From Verrucomicrobiota bacterium (GTDB lineage Bacteria > Verrucomicrobiota > Verrucomicrobiia > Methylacidiphilales > Verrucolacustridaceae), in assembly GCA_016876055.1 (NCBI GenBank), contig VHDM01000028.1, positions 1 to 14,672 of the forward strand: DNA of 14,672 nucleotides, given 5' to 3'. The position numbers were made by a program, and so were the translations under genes. Below are positions 6,769-13,712 of the stretch, in pieces. Position 1 is the stretch's first letter. Every line of letters starts with the position of its first letter. The notes below the pieces were generated by a model that was not told where the DNA came from, made no database searches, and saw only the letters and a list, made by a program, of their open reading frames with translations.

Positions 6769-7320
6769 TTAGTAGGCGAAAACCCCCAGCCCCAGCAGGA
6801 CCAGGCCAAAGACCAGCCCCAGGAAAAGGAGCAATTTTCCGCGGAAAGGATTGGCCAAGGCCCAGCCCAGCGCATCCCGCAACAGATACGGAGCTCCCAC
6901 CATGATCATCCCCGCCACGATCAATCCATAGGCATACGCCACCACGATCAAACGGAGGGTGTCTTCACGCAGGAAGCAGGCATCAAGCAGGACGTTGGCT
7001 CCAAGCAATAAAAGAACGCCCAGAGCCCGTACGGCAATGAATTCCCGCACGTAAAGCCAGCTGGTCACACCCAGCCCGAGGGCCGCCAACACAAACAAAG
7101 GGCGGAAACGGGTGTATTCCATCAAGTTCATCGTGCCGACCAGCCAGGCGGCCCAAGCCGTGGCTAAGACCAATAAGAATCCGCCGAGGCGATCCGCCCG
7201 CGGGAACGCTCGGGCCCATGGACCCGCCTTTTCGAAGTGATAAAAAAGGTAGGCGTGAATCAGAAACAGGCCGAAGCCGAGCCACACGGCAACCTGCGCA
7301 AGAGGGAAGGAGGTAATCAC
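6769..7320 (-). CDS. Multi-pass membrane protein of unknown function
   Basis: A 183-residue, very hydrophobic protein that I do not recognise. About five or six membrane segments are apparent, roughly at 9-27, 46-63, 75-90, 96-112, 123-142 and 163-182. The loops are short and basic or charged (for example HFEKAGPWARAFPRADR after the first helix). No catalytic motif or metal-binding cluster stands out. The start is GTG at 7320, 8 nt after the miaB stop, without a clear ribosome binding site. The stop at 6769 is in the same frame as the glycosyltransferase and 9 nt before its TTG start, so the two are probably translated together. A link to envelope biogenesis with the glycosyltransferase is possible but is only inferred from position. 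Confidence 0.8.
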   Translation of the reverse strand: MITSFPLAQVAVWLGFGLFLIHAYLFYHFEKAGPWARAFPRADRLGGFLLVLATAWAAWLVGTMNLMEYTRFRPLFVLAALGLGVTSWLYVREFIAVRALGVLLLLGANVLLDACFLREDTLRLIVVAYAYGLIVAGMIMVGAPYLLRDALGWALANPFRGKLLLFLGLVFGLVLLGLGVFAY

Positions 7321-7328
7321 GGAAGATG

Positions 7329-8705
7329 CTAGTCGAGAATGGAGGGGTCCGCGTAATCCGTGAAGCCGGTCGAGGCCGTGATCCGCACCTGCAAAAGTTG
7401 CCCTCGATGGCGCTCCCCTCCTTCAAAAACCACCGGCCGGTTTTGGCGCGTCCGGCCGGTCAGGCGGCTCTGGTTCGTTTTGCTTGGTCCCTCGACCAAA
7501 ATCTCAACCAGGTTACCCACTCTTTTCTGCGCCTTCGCCTCAGCCCGCCGGGTTAAAAGCAAAAGGAGTTCCTGATTTCGCTCCTCCTTTACCTTCTCCG
7601 GAACCGGGGTGCCGGTCTCCTTCGTGGCACGGGTGCCTTCCCGAGGTGAGTAGCGGAAGATAAATCCGTTATCGAAATCCACCTCCTCCATCAGTTTTCG
7701 GGTGGCCTCAAAATCAGCCTCCGTCTCGCCCGGATAACCCACGATCACGTCTGTGGTCAGACCGATCTCCGGACAGGTTTGCCGGACTTGGTCGACGATC
7801 CGTCGGTACTGCTCGGCCGTGTAGCCCCGCCCCATCTGTTTCAGGATCCGGTCCGACCCGGACTGCACGGGCAAATGCAGATGCTCACAGAGCTTTTCCA
7901 GCCGGCCGTAACAACCGATGAGATCCGCTTTCATGCCCCGGGGATGGGGAGAGGTAAACCGAATCCGGTCTAGACCTTCAAGTTGATTCAGTTGTTCCAG
8001 AAGTTGCACGAAGGCGGACTTCCCCTCCCGAATCGGCATCCGGCGCCCATACAGATTGACAATCTGGCCCAAGAGCGTGACTTCCCGAATGCCCTGCCCG
8101 ACCAAGCCACGAACCTCGGCCACAATCTCAGCCATAAGCCGTGACCGCTCCTGGCCGCGAGTGGTGGGTACGATACAGAAGGAGCAATGCATGTCGCACC
8201 CCTGCATGACGGAAACAAACGCCGTGACCTGACGGGGCGTGAGCACGTGTTCGCGGATGGTGCTTTCTGAGCCCTCTTCCTCTGCCACCTCGGCCCAAAA
8301 ACCGGGCCGTCCGCCCAAACGGGCCTGCCGGGCCTGCTCCACCAGTTCCGGTACGCGGTGAAACTTTTGCGTGCCCACCACCAGGTCCAGCCCCGTCATC
8401 TCCTTTTCCAACGCCCCACCCCGCCGCTGGGCCATGCAGCCCAGGAATCCGAGCACTACGCCGGGGTTTTTTTTACGGAGAGCCCTCAAATTGACCATTT
8501 TTCGCAGTGCCTTCTGTTCGGCAAGATCCCGCACGCTGCACGTGTTAAGCAGGATGACGTCCGCCTCCTTTTCCGATCCAGCCGCCCGATAGCCCCGATC
8601 CTGAAGCTGGCGCAGCACTTGCTCGGAATCCCGCTCATTCATCTGGCAACCGTAGGTTTTTAGATAAACGCTGGGCTGATCCTTGTTTTCACGGGGCGTC
8701 CGCAT
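7329..8705 (-). CDS. miaB: tRNA-2-methylthio-N6-dimethylallyladenosine synthase (MiaB)
   Basis: A 458-residue radical-SAM methylthiotransferase that converts i6A37 to ms2i6A37 in tRNAs reading UNN codons. The N-terminal domain has the three auxiliary-cluster cysteines, Cys20 (YGCQMN), Cys56 (NTCSVR) and Cys90 (GCMAQR). The radical-SAM cluster motif is C170-DMH-C174-SF-C177. A TRAM RNA-binding domain closes the protein (about 392-455). The ATG at 8705 places YLKTYGCQMN at the usual distance from the N-terminus; the frame stays open to 8870, but that would overlap the preceding gene and add 55 non-conserved residues. The usual GQNVNSYG segment reads GQIVNLYG here. A MiaB assignment over MtaB or RimO rests on the cysteine pattern and the absence of a MtaB-type N-terminus. 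Confidence 0.95.
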   Translation of the reverse strand: MRTPRENKDQPSVYLKTYGCQMNERDSEQVLRQLQDRGYRAAGSEKEADVILLNTCSVRDLAEQKALRKMVNLRALRKKNPGVVLGFLGCMAQRRGGALEKEMTGLDLVVGTQKFHRVPELVEQARQARLGGRPGFWAEVAEEEGSESTIREHVLTPRQVTAFVSVMQGCDMHCSFCIVPTTRGQERSRLMAEIVAEVRGLVGQGIREVTLLGQIVNLYGRRMPIREGKSAFVQLLEQLNQLEGLDRIRFTSPHPRGMKADLIGCYGRLEKLCEHLHLPVQSGSDRILKQMGRGYTAEQYRRIVDQVRQTCPEIGLTTDVIVGYPGETEADFEATRKLMEEVDFDNGFIFRYSPREGTRATKETGTPVPEKVKEERNQELLLLLTRRAEAKAQKRVGNLVEILVEGPSKTNQSRLTGRTRQNRPVVFEGGERHRGQLLQVRITASTGFTDYADPSILD

Positions 8706-8728
8706 CAAAGCCGTCCATTCGCGGAAAA

Positions 8729-8986
8729 TCAGGCTTGCAGACGGTGGTGGTGGTGTCTGCGGATCCAGCGAGTCAAAGCCAGGGGAATCGGCAGAAGCAG
8801 AAAAAAGAGCGCAGGGATCCAGATCGCTTGGTTTGTCGGATTCCCTTCCAGAAATTCCAGTCCCTGCCAAAACAAAAGGAGAGTCGCGATTCCGACTCCG
8901 GTATAGGCCAAGGGCATCACCACTTGATCAAAATGATTTTTTTCCTTTAATCGCGCAATTCGTGCCGGCCGGCTGGTCCAATCCAT
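8729..8986 (-). CDS. Small two-helix membrane protein of unknown function
   Basis: An 85-residue protein with two hydrophobic segments, about 22-42 and 53-72, and a basic C-terminal tail ending RRHHHHRLQA. I do not recognise a family. The N-terminal 20 residues are charged (KEKNHFD) and probably cytoplasmic. The ATG at 8986 lies 8 nt after the tatC stop and the gene ends 23 nt before miaB, so it fills the space between them without overlap. A longer version starting at 9043 would overlap tatC by 49 nt and is less likely. Position beside tatC invites the idea of a membrane helper, but nothing resembles TatA/TatB: there is no single helix followed by an amphipathic helix. Confidence 0.7.
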   Translation of the reverse strand: MDWTSRPARIARLKEKNHFDQVVMPLAYTGVGIATLLLFWQGLEFLEGNPTNQAIWIPALFFLLLPIPLALTRWIRRHHHHRLQA

Positions 8987-8994
8987 CAAATCAC

Positions 8995-9762
8995 TTAAGA
9001 CGCAGGCTCCTCCTTTGCCAAGGCCGCTTTCTTTCCGGCCCAACCCATGCCCGCCAACCCCAATTCAAAGAGCCCGTATAAGGGAACAAACATCAGCGCC
9101 AAATTGAAGGGATCGGAAGTCGGCGTCACACTGGCAGCCAGCACCAGCAGCACCACTACGGCGTGGCGGCGATGCGCGGCCACCGTCGCCTGCTGCAGGA
9201 TTCCCAACCGGGCCAGCATGATCATCACCAAGGGCAATTCAAAGGAGAGACCAAAACCCACCAGCATTTGCAGGACAAAATCCGTGTAGCTGGCCATCGT
9301 CCAACTCGTTTCCAGCCCGAGCCAGCGGTTGAACGCCTGAAAGAAAGCCAGGGCCCTGGGCAGCACGAAAAAATAGCAAAACGACGCTCCCAGCAGAAAA
9401 AGAAAGGCTCCAGCCAGAAAGGTCGGGACCAACAGCCTCTTCTCACGGGGCTCCAACGCCGGGAGTAAGTAACTGCCCACAAAATACAGCACCCAAGGCA
9501 AAGCCAGCAGCATGCCTGCACCCAAACCGATTTGCAGGGTCACCGTCATGGGATCTGTGATTTGCAGGGCCAGCAGAGTCCCGGATGCCGCCGGGGCCAC
9601 CCCGGTTTGGGCCTGAAGAAGCGGGCGGCGGAGAATCTCCATCACCGTGCCGATGCCCGTCATCCCCAGCAGGGCTCCCACCCCGATGGCCGCAGCGCAT
9701 TTCAAAACCAGCCCGCGCAGATCCTCCACATGATCCAGGAAAGGCTTTTCCGAATCCTTCAC
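8995..9762 (-). CDS. tatC: Sec-independent protein translocase subunit TatC
   Basis: A 255-residue inner-membrane protein that forms the twin-arginine signal peptide receptor. Family features include FLDHVEDLR near residue 10 (the cytoplasmic N-terminal helix), six membrane segments, LPALEPREKR at the first cytoplasmic loop, YFFVLPRALAFF, YTDFVLQMLVGFGLSFELP and a late SVTPTSDPFN. I chose the GTG at 9762 because GGAGGAG sits 6 nt upstream and because it forms a GTGA overlap with the stop of the cyclo-ligase gene. A GTG at 9777 would add five residues but has no such site. No tatA or tatB gene is in the window, so these must be elsewhere. Confidence 0.95.
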   Translation of the reverse strand: MKDSEKPFLDHVEDLRGLVLKCAAAIGVGALLGMTGIGTVMEILRRPLLQAQTGVAPAASGTLLALQITDPMTVTLQIGLGAGMLLALPWVLYFVGSYLLPALEPREKRLLVPTFLAGAFLFLLGASFCYFFVLPRALAFFQAFNRWLGLETSWTMASYTDFVLQMLVGFGLSFELPLVMIMLARLGILQQATVAAHRRHAVVVLLVLAASVTPTSDPFNLALMFVPLYGLFELGLAGMGWAGKKAALAKEEPAS

Positions 9763-10328
9763 GCCAAACTCCTCCACCCCATTTCCGTCACCACTTGAGG
9801 CAAGGCCACGTCGTGCCCTTCGCAGGGCAAATTCTCCATTTCTTGAATTCCAAAAAAAAGTCCGACGACCCAGGCCTGCCTGGAACGCTGGGCCAAGGCC
9901 CGGTCGTAGTGCCCCCCGCCCCGCCCCAACCGCGTTCCCTTGGCATCAAAAGCCCGGCCCGGCACGCAGAAGCCGTGGATGAGACCGGGCGACACCGCGG
10001 AATGGTTCCCGGGCAGGGGCTCCCACAGGGTCTCCAATTTCGGCAGCGGCCCAGGGACCATCTCCCACCAGGTCAGCCCCTGCCGAATATCTGTCTTGGG
10101 CAACGCCACTTTCTTTCCCTCCTGCCAAGCCTGCCGGATCAGGTCCCGCGTCTCCGGTTCGTCTGGCAGGGAAAGATAAAGACCAAGGATCCCGGCAGTT
10201 TGCCATTCCGGTCGGGCCGTCAGGGCCAGCCCCACCTGCTGGGAAGCATCCCGGCGCTCCTCGGCGGACAGACCGGCCAAACGGCGGCGGATATCCTCCC
10301 GAGCCGCGATTTTGGCAGGACTTCCCAT
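9759..10328 (-). CDS. 5-formyltetrahydrofolate cyclo-ligase (MTHFS)
   Basis: A 189-residue cytoplasmic enzyme that converts 5-formyltetrahydrofolate and ATP to 5,10-methenyltetrahydrofolate, recycling folate. The basic N-terminal helix (AAREDIRRRLAGLSAEER) and the signature PGRAFDAKGTRLGRGGGHYDR (about 123-143, containing the LGxGGGxYDR loop) are typical. Length matches the family's 180-200 residues. The ATG at 10328 fits the family N-terminus, although the G-run just upstream abuts it too closely to be a normal ribosome binding site. An ATG at 10364 is the alternative. It is the first gene of the long minus-strand run and ends in a GTGA overlap with tatC. Confidence 0.93.
   Translation of the reverse strand: MGSPAKIAAREDIRRRLAGLSAEERRDASQQVGLALTARPEWQTAGILGLYLSLPDEPETRDLIRQAWQEGKKVALPKTDIRQGLTWWEMVPGPLPKLETLWEPLPGNHSAVSPGLIHGFCVPGRAFDAKGTRLGRGGGHYDRALAQRSRQAWVVGLFFGIQEMENLPCEGHDVALPQVVTEMGWRSLA
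9769..9775 (-). promoter_or_regulatory. Ribosome binding site deciding the tatC start
   Basis: GGAGGAG lies 6 nt before the GTG at 9762, inside the last codons of the cyclo-ligase gene. It selects this GTG over the upstream GTG at 9777. Confidence 0.75.
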
Positions 10329-10412
10329 CCCCCCAGCGTAAAGAAAACCTGCGCTTGAATCCATCCCGCGGGCGATTGCCTGCCCCGCATCCCGGGGACA
10401 TCCTCTTTCCTC
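10329..10412. promoter_or_regulatory. Divergent intergenic region between the cyclo-ligase and the metallo-hydrolase
   Basis: This 84-nt gap must hold the promoters for the long minus-strand run and for the plus-strand hydrolase, unless they lie inside the genes. I cannot point to a clear -35/-10 pair on either strand. Two GC-rich symmetric elements are visible, CCCGCGGG at 10365-10372 and CCCCG-CATCC-CGGGG at 10383-10397. Either could be an operator or leader hairpin, but at this GC content such short symmetries also arise by chance. Confidence 0.35.
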
Positions 10413-11294
10413 TTGAAGACCAAGGTCTCCGCACCTCGCCGAGAGCGCGCCCACCGGTTCATCACCGATATCCTCCTACCCGCGCTCTTCTCCCGGAAAA
10501 GGGGGCATCGCAACGGCTCGGCGCCGGTTTTTCCCAGACTGAAACATGGGCAGGTTTGCATCACCTGGATCGGCCACGCCTCCTTTCTGATCCAGGGCCC
10601 CCATGGCAACCTTCTCGTGGATCCAAACTGGGCAAATTGGTTGCTCGTCGTTCGCCGCCTCCGTCACGCCGGCCTCGCCCACCACCATCTTCCCAATATC
10701 GACCTCGTCCTCATCACCCACGCCCATTTTGACCACCTCAACCGCAAAAGCCTTCGCCGCATTGCCACCAATCAGCCCATCGTAGTACCCGACGGGGTGG
10801 GCGACCTTGTCCACGGTCTGGGCTTCGAAAAGGTGTACGAAATGAAATGGTGGGAACGACTTCGTTTCCCCGCTGCCGCCGTCACCTTTGTCCCCGCCAA
10901 ACATTGGGGCGCCCGCAAAGTCACCGATTTGCACCGGGGCTTTGGCGGCTACGTCATGGATCTGGGCGGCCATTCGGTCTACCACGCCGGCGACTCCGCC
11001 TACTTCGAGGGCTTTCGCGAAATCGGTCGTAAGCTCCGCCCAGAAATCTCCCTGCTCCCCATCGGCGCCTATCAAGGGCTTAAATTAGGCGAAAACCACC
11101 TCAATCCTGAAGAGGCCTTTCGCGCCTTTCAGGATCTGCGCTCCCGGCTGATGATCCCGATGCATTATGGGACCTACCGTCTTAGCTACGAGCCCCTCCA
11201 CGAACCTCCCCAACGCCTCATGCAGGCCGCCATGAAAGCCGGTCGCCTGGCCGACGTACGCTTTCTTGTCGAGGGAATGCCGACCTTATTCTAA
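10413..11294 (+). CDS. Metallo-beta-lactamase-fold hydrolase (NAPE-PLD / RomA-like, Lactamase_B_2)
   Basis: A 293-residue protein with the metallo-beta-lactamase fold. The metal site is visible as THAHFDH (His103, His105, Asp107, His108), His164 in PAKHWG, Asp194 in YHAGDSAYF and His251 in PMHYGTYR. The opening WIGHASFLIQGPHGNLLVDP and the late NHLNPEEAF are typical of the NAPE-phospholipase D/RomA/UlaG-type branch, which hydrolyses phosphodiester or related bonds. The bacterial substrate is unknown. There is no signal peptide, although the N-terminal region is basic (RRERAH, SRKR) and could lie against the membrane. The start is TTG at 10413: an in-frame stop lies at 10356 and there is no ATG or GTG between. 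No good ribosome binding site is seen. The 3' end overlaps the peptidase gene by 9 nt, tail to tail. Confidence 0.9.
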   Translation: MKTKVSAPRRERAHRFITDILLPALFSRKRGHRNGSAPVFPRLKHGQVCITWIGHASFLIQGPHGNLLVDPNWANWLLVVRRLRHAGLAHHHLPNIDLVLITHAHFDHLNRKSLRRIATNQPIVVPDGVGDLVHGLGFEKVYEMKWWERLRFPAAAVTFVPAKHWGARKVTDLHRGFGGYVMDLGGHSVYHAGDSAYFEGFREIGRKLRPEISLLPIGAYQGLKLGENHLNPEEAFRAFQDLRSRLMIPMHYGTYRLSYEPLHEPPQRLMQAAMKAGRLADVRFLVEGMPTLF

Positions 11295-11921
11295 GCCGCC
11301 CCGCTCCGCCCAACCGGGGCGGGCAATGGGCCGGGCGTAGGCCACCAACCGGCCCCGGTGCGTGATGAAGTTGAAAAAGTTCCGGGCGTTTCCCGAGGGA
11401 GCGTTGGGATCGAAGGTATAGATGTCCACCCCGCCTCCGCGCTCTCCATCCATCCGCTGGGACGAGCCTGCCACCATGGCTTGCCCGTCCTTTTTGCGGC
11501 CCAGATAAATCATCACATGGCTGATCGGCGGATCCCGCGGGACGTTGTAGGTCCACTCCCAAAAAAGCAGATCCCCGCTTCGCATATCGGCCACAAGTTC
11601 CGCCGGATCCACCTTCCCATCCTCCCGCAGCGGGACTTCCCGTACCTTCCCCTTCTCTTTCAGAAACACGTACTGGCTGGAAGCGGTCCGCGGGAGATTC
11701 AGGCCGAACACCTTCCAAACAATAAAACGAATCGTGTTGGAGCAGTCCATGGTGATGACATGGGGGTGCCCTGGCGGTTGCCATGACTGGCCGTAGGCAA
11801 GATCCTGCTGGGAAAGCCAGCGGCAGGTCTCCACCAGCTTTTGGTGCTGCTCCGGAGTGGCCGCCGCCCAGATGCCCGCGGCCCAAAGGCCGACCAGCAA
11901 ACCCGCAGCCATGGCTCTCAT
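11286..11921 (-). CDS. Secreted NlpC/P60-type cysteine peptidase
   Basis: A 211-residue protein with a signal peptide-like N-terminus (MRAMAAGLLVGLWAAGIWAA, cleavage probably near residue 21). The rest resembles the NlpC/P60 fold: catalytic Cys60 in TMDCSNTIRF, GDLLFWEW, and His135 in ISHVMIYLG. Such enzymes usually cut the D-Glu-meso-DAP bond or related links in peptidoglycan stem peptides in the periplasm. The similarity is limited to these motifs, so substrate specificity is open. The ATG at 11921 overlaps the cupin stop as ATGA; an ATG at 11912 is also possible. Both would keep the signal peptide. Confidence 0.8.
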   Translation of the reverse strand: MRAMAAGLLVGLWAAGIWAAATPEQHQKLVETCRWLSQQDLAYGQSWQPPGHPHVITMDCSNTIRFIVWKVFGLNLPRTASSQYVFLKEKGKVREVPLREDGKVDPAELVADMRSGDLLFWEWTYNVPRDPPISHVMIYLGRKKDGQAMVAGSSQRMDGERGGGVDIYTFDPNAPSGNARNFFNFITHRGRLVAYARPIARPGWAERGGLE

Positions 11922-12280
11922 TCCGTGAAAACCACGTCGTCCGGTTCGTACCCCGGCGCGCAACAGCACAGGAAAACCAGTTCCCCCGGACCCTCCTGAA
12001 AAATTTTATGGTCCGCCCCCGCCGGAATGGCCACCGCGTCTCCCGGACCCACCCGGCACTCCTGGCCACTCATCTTCATCCGGCCCTGCCCCCGCAAAAT
12101 ATAATAAATCTCCTCCGCTCTGGGGTGATAATGGGCTCGCGTGCTCTGCCCTGCCCGTAAGGTTGCCTCCGCCAGGCTCTGCTTGCGGATGGAAGAGTTG
12201 CGATGAGCCAAAAGCTCCCGGATTTCCGAGCCGTCCTCGGTGATGAACGGTCGGCAGTGGTTTCGGGCGATGACTTCCAT
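11918..12280 (-). CDS. Small single-domain cupin protein
   Basis: A 120-residue protein with one cupin_2 barrel. Motif 1 is seen as HYHPRAEEIYYILRGQG, with likely metal ligands His50, His52 and Glu56 or Glu57. Motif 2 is GPGDAVAIPAGADHKI with His91. Cupins of this size are sugar- or metabolite-binding proteins, isomerases or dioxygenases, and the specific role cannot be deduced. A run of three cysteines (105-107) near the end is unusual. The gene is coupled to the NlpC/P60 peptidase by an ATGA overlap. Confidence 0.88.
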   Translation of the reverse strand: MEVIARNHCRPFITEDGSEIRELLAHRNSSIRKQSLAEATLRAGQSTRAHYHPRAEEIYYILRGQGRMKMSGQECRVGPGDAVAIPAGADHKIFQEGPGELVFLCCCAPGYEPDDVVFTE

Positions 12281-12359
12281 TCCGATTTCTTCGCAAAATA
12301 CCGACGCAGGGCAAGCGTTCCCCGCTGGTTTTCCTCTCCCTGTCGGGTTGGATAGCCCA
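12281..12359. promoter_or_regulatory. Divergent intergenic region between the cupin and the 450-aa membrane protein
   Basis: This 79-nt stretch should hold the promoters of the cupin-peptidase pair and of the plus-strand gene. I see no -35/-10 pair that I would defend on either strand, and no sigma-54 motif. If the plus-strand gene started further upstream, at 12240, it would overlap the cupin 5' end, which I consider unlikely. Confidence 0.3.
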
Positions 12360-13712
12360 GTGAAAGTTTGGGAACGGCCCCTTGTCCAGCTGTTCGCCGT
12401 CTTTCTGCTTCTCGGCCTCTTTGCTTGGTGGACCTTTCAGACCGTCTCCCTGCCGCCGGTCCTGCGGGATCTTTTCGAGGAAGACAGCGCCATCGCCACC
12501 GCTGCCATCCCCCCCACCGAAGAGGAGAGATTCCAACAGGAACTCAGTCGCCTCCCCGCGCCACCCGAAAATCACGCCCCCGAAGTGGCTGCCCTACTCC
12601 AGCGCCTCCGTAGCCTTCCTCCTCCTCCCTATCTTCTCCAAGTGGCTCTCCAGCGTGATGCCTCCACTCCTGCGGGACAGGAACCCCTCCCATGGAACGA
12701 AGCAGAGCTTCAGGCTCTCTCGATTGTGCAAACTTCATTTCGCGAAGCTTGGCTTCCTTTCCTTTCCGGTCCCACACCCGACTGGAAAAATTTTCCCGAC
12801 TCGATCGCCCTGTTCCGTTTTCAAGGTGATTTTCTCTCAACCGATTGGCAGTTTTTCGCCGATCTGCCCATCCCAACACCTCCGCGGCCCCAGCCGTCAG
12901 ACCCACTTCAGGATCCTGAATTCACTCTCGCTTACTTCCGCCAGATCCGGACCTTGGGTTCGCTTAAATTTGGAGCCGATACCGATACGGTGAGTGTCGC
13001 GAATAAAGTGATGAAATTTCTGGAGACCCGCGTGATTCGGGATGATTTTCCAGCCTCCACCTTAGTCGCTGTCCGCGAGAATCTCCCGCCGCCTCCGTCT
13101 TTGGAGGATTTGCGGGCGGGCTTGGAAGCAGATCGGGCCCTTTTTCTTCGGGCTGCGCAATTTTTGGAGTCCCTTCCCTCGGGCACATCCGCCGCCGCCG
13201 GGATCACCCGGTGGGTGGACAAAAAAGCTCCGGTGGCTTGGGGGTTAAACGAATCTGGCCGTTTTCAGTTAGCCAGTGACCTAGCCACCGACCTCAACCG
13301 AAAAGCATCGGAGTTGGCAGGATTGAGACAGAAAACTTTTCTTTCGGGCCCGGCTTGGCGTCAGTGGCTCTCCGGGGATCCCGGTTCCGGCCTGTCTCCG
13401 CTTCTGGCCGGGGGGCTCGGAGGATTTCGTGCCTTTGAGCAGGCCCGTTCCGATGATTTGGTGGCAAAAGGGGCCTTGGATGTTCGTATCCTCCTGCAAA
13501 TCGAAGGAGTTGACGCCGCCCGGAAAGTTCCGGATCCGCTTCTTCAAGGCGCTTTTTTTCAGTTGGAGGAAACGGAGGATCGGTTGACCACTTTTTGTTC
13601 CTACACGCCTCCGGGCGACGACGAACCTGCCCGAATTCGCCTTCCCGATTCTCTTCGAGAAGCTTTTAATCCAGCAGCCGGAAAAACTTCTCCGGATGCC
13701 CAAGGTCGGTGA
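12360..13712 (+). CDS. Unrecognised membrane-anchored protein
   Basis: About 450 residues from the GTG at 12360. I do not recognise a family. A single hydrophobic segment (about residues 8-26, LVQLFAVFLLLGLFAWW) after a short charged N-terminus suggests an inner-membrane anchor with the rest in the periplasm. The remaining part is rich in Pro, Leu and Phe, with several PPPP or PxPP runs near residues 90-110 and 240-245, a helical look in the second half (RALFLRAAQFLESL, LATDLNRKASELAGLRQK), and an acidic, proline-containing C-terminus. No catalytic motif is visible. The frame is open upstream to 12240, but those 40 residues would overlap the cupin gene and look non-conserved; TTG at 12348 is another possible start. 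Codon choice looks somewhat richer in A/T-ending codons than its neighbours. The 3' end overlaps the HAD gene by 47 nt, tail to tail. Confidence 0.72.
   Translation: MKVWERPLVQLFAVFLLLGLFAWWTFQTVSLPPVLRDLFEEDSAIATAAIPPTEEERFQQELSRLPAPPENHAPEVAALLQRLRSLPPPPYLLQVALQRDASTPAGQEPLPWNEAELQALSIVQTSFREAWLPFLSGPTPDWKNFPDSIALFRFQGDFLSTDWQFFADLPIPTPPRPQPSDPLQDPEFTLAYFRQIRTLGSLKFGADTDTVSVANKVMKFLETRVIRDDFPASTLVAVRENLPPPPSLEDLRAGLEADRALFLRAAQFLESLPSGTSAAAGITRWVDKKAPVAWGLNESGRFQLASDLATDLNRKASELAGLRQKTFLSGPAWRQWLSGDPGSGLSPLLAGGLGGFRAFEQARSDDLVAKGALDVRILLQIEGVDAARKVPDPLLQGAFFQLEETEDRLTTFCSYTPPGDDEPARIRLPDSLREAFNPAAGKTSPDAQGR

Noticed and set aside
8706..8870. N-terminal extension of MiaB by 55 residues
   Set aside because: It would overlap the small membrane protein gene, is Pro/Ser-rich without conservation to MiaB, and the ATG at 8705 gives the normal family length.
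8729..8986. TatA/TatB candidate next to tatC
   Set aside because: It has two hydrophobic helices and a short basic tail, not one N-terminal helix followed by a hinge and an amphipathic helix.
10329..10454. N-terminal extension of the 5-formyl-THF cyclo-ligase to 10454
   Set aside because: It would overlap the divergent metallo-hydrolase gene, and the added residues do not resemble the family; the ATG at 10328 matches the usual N-terminus.
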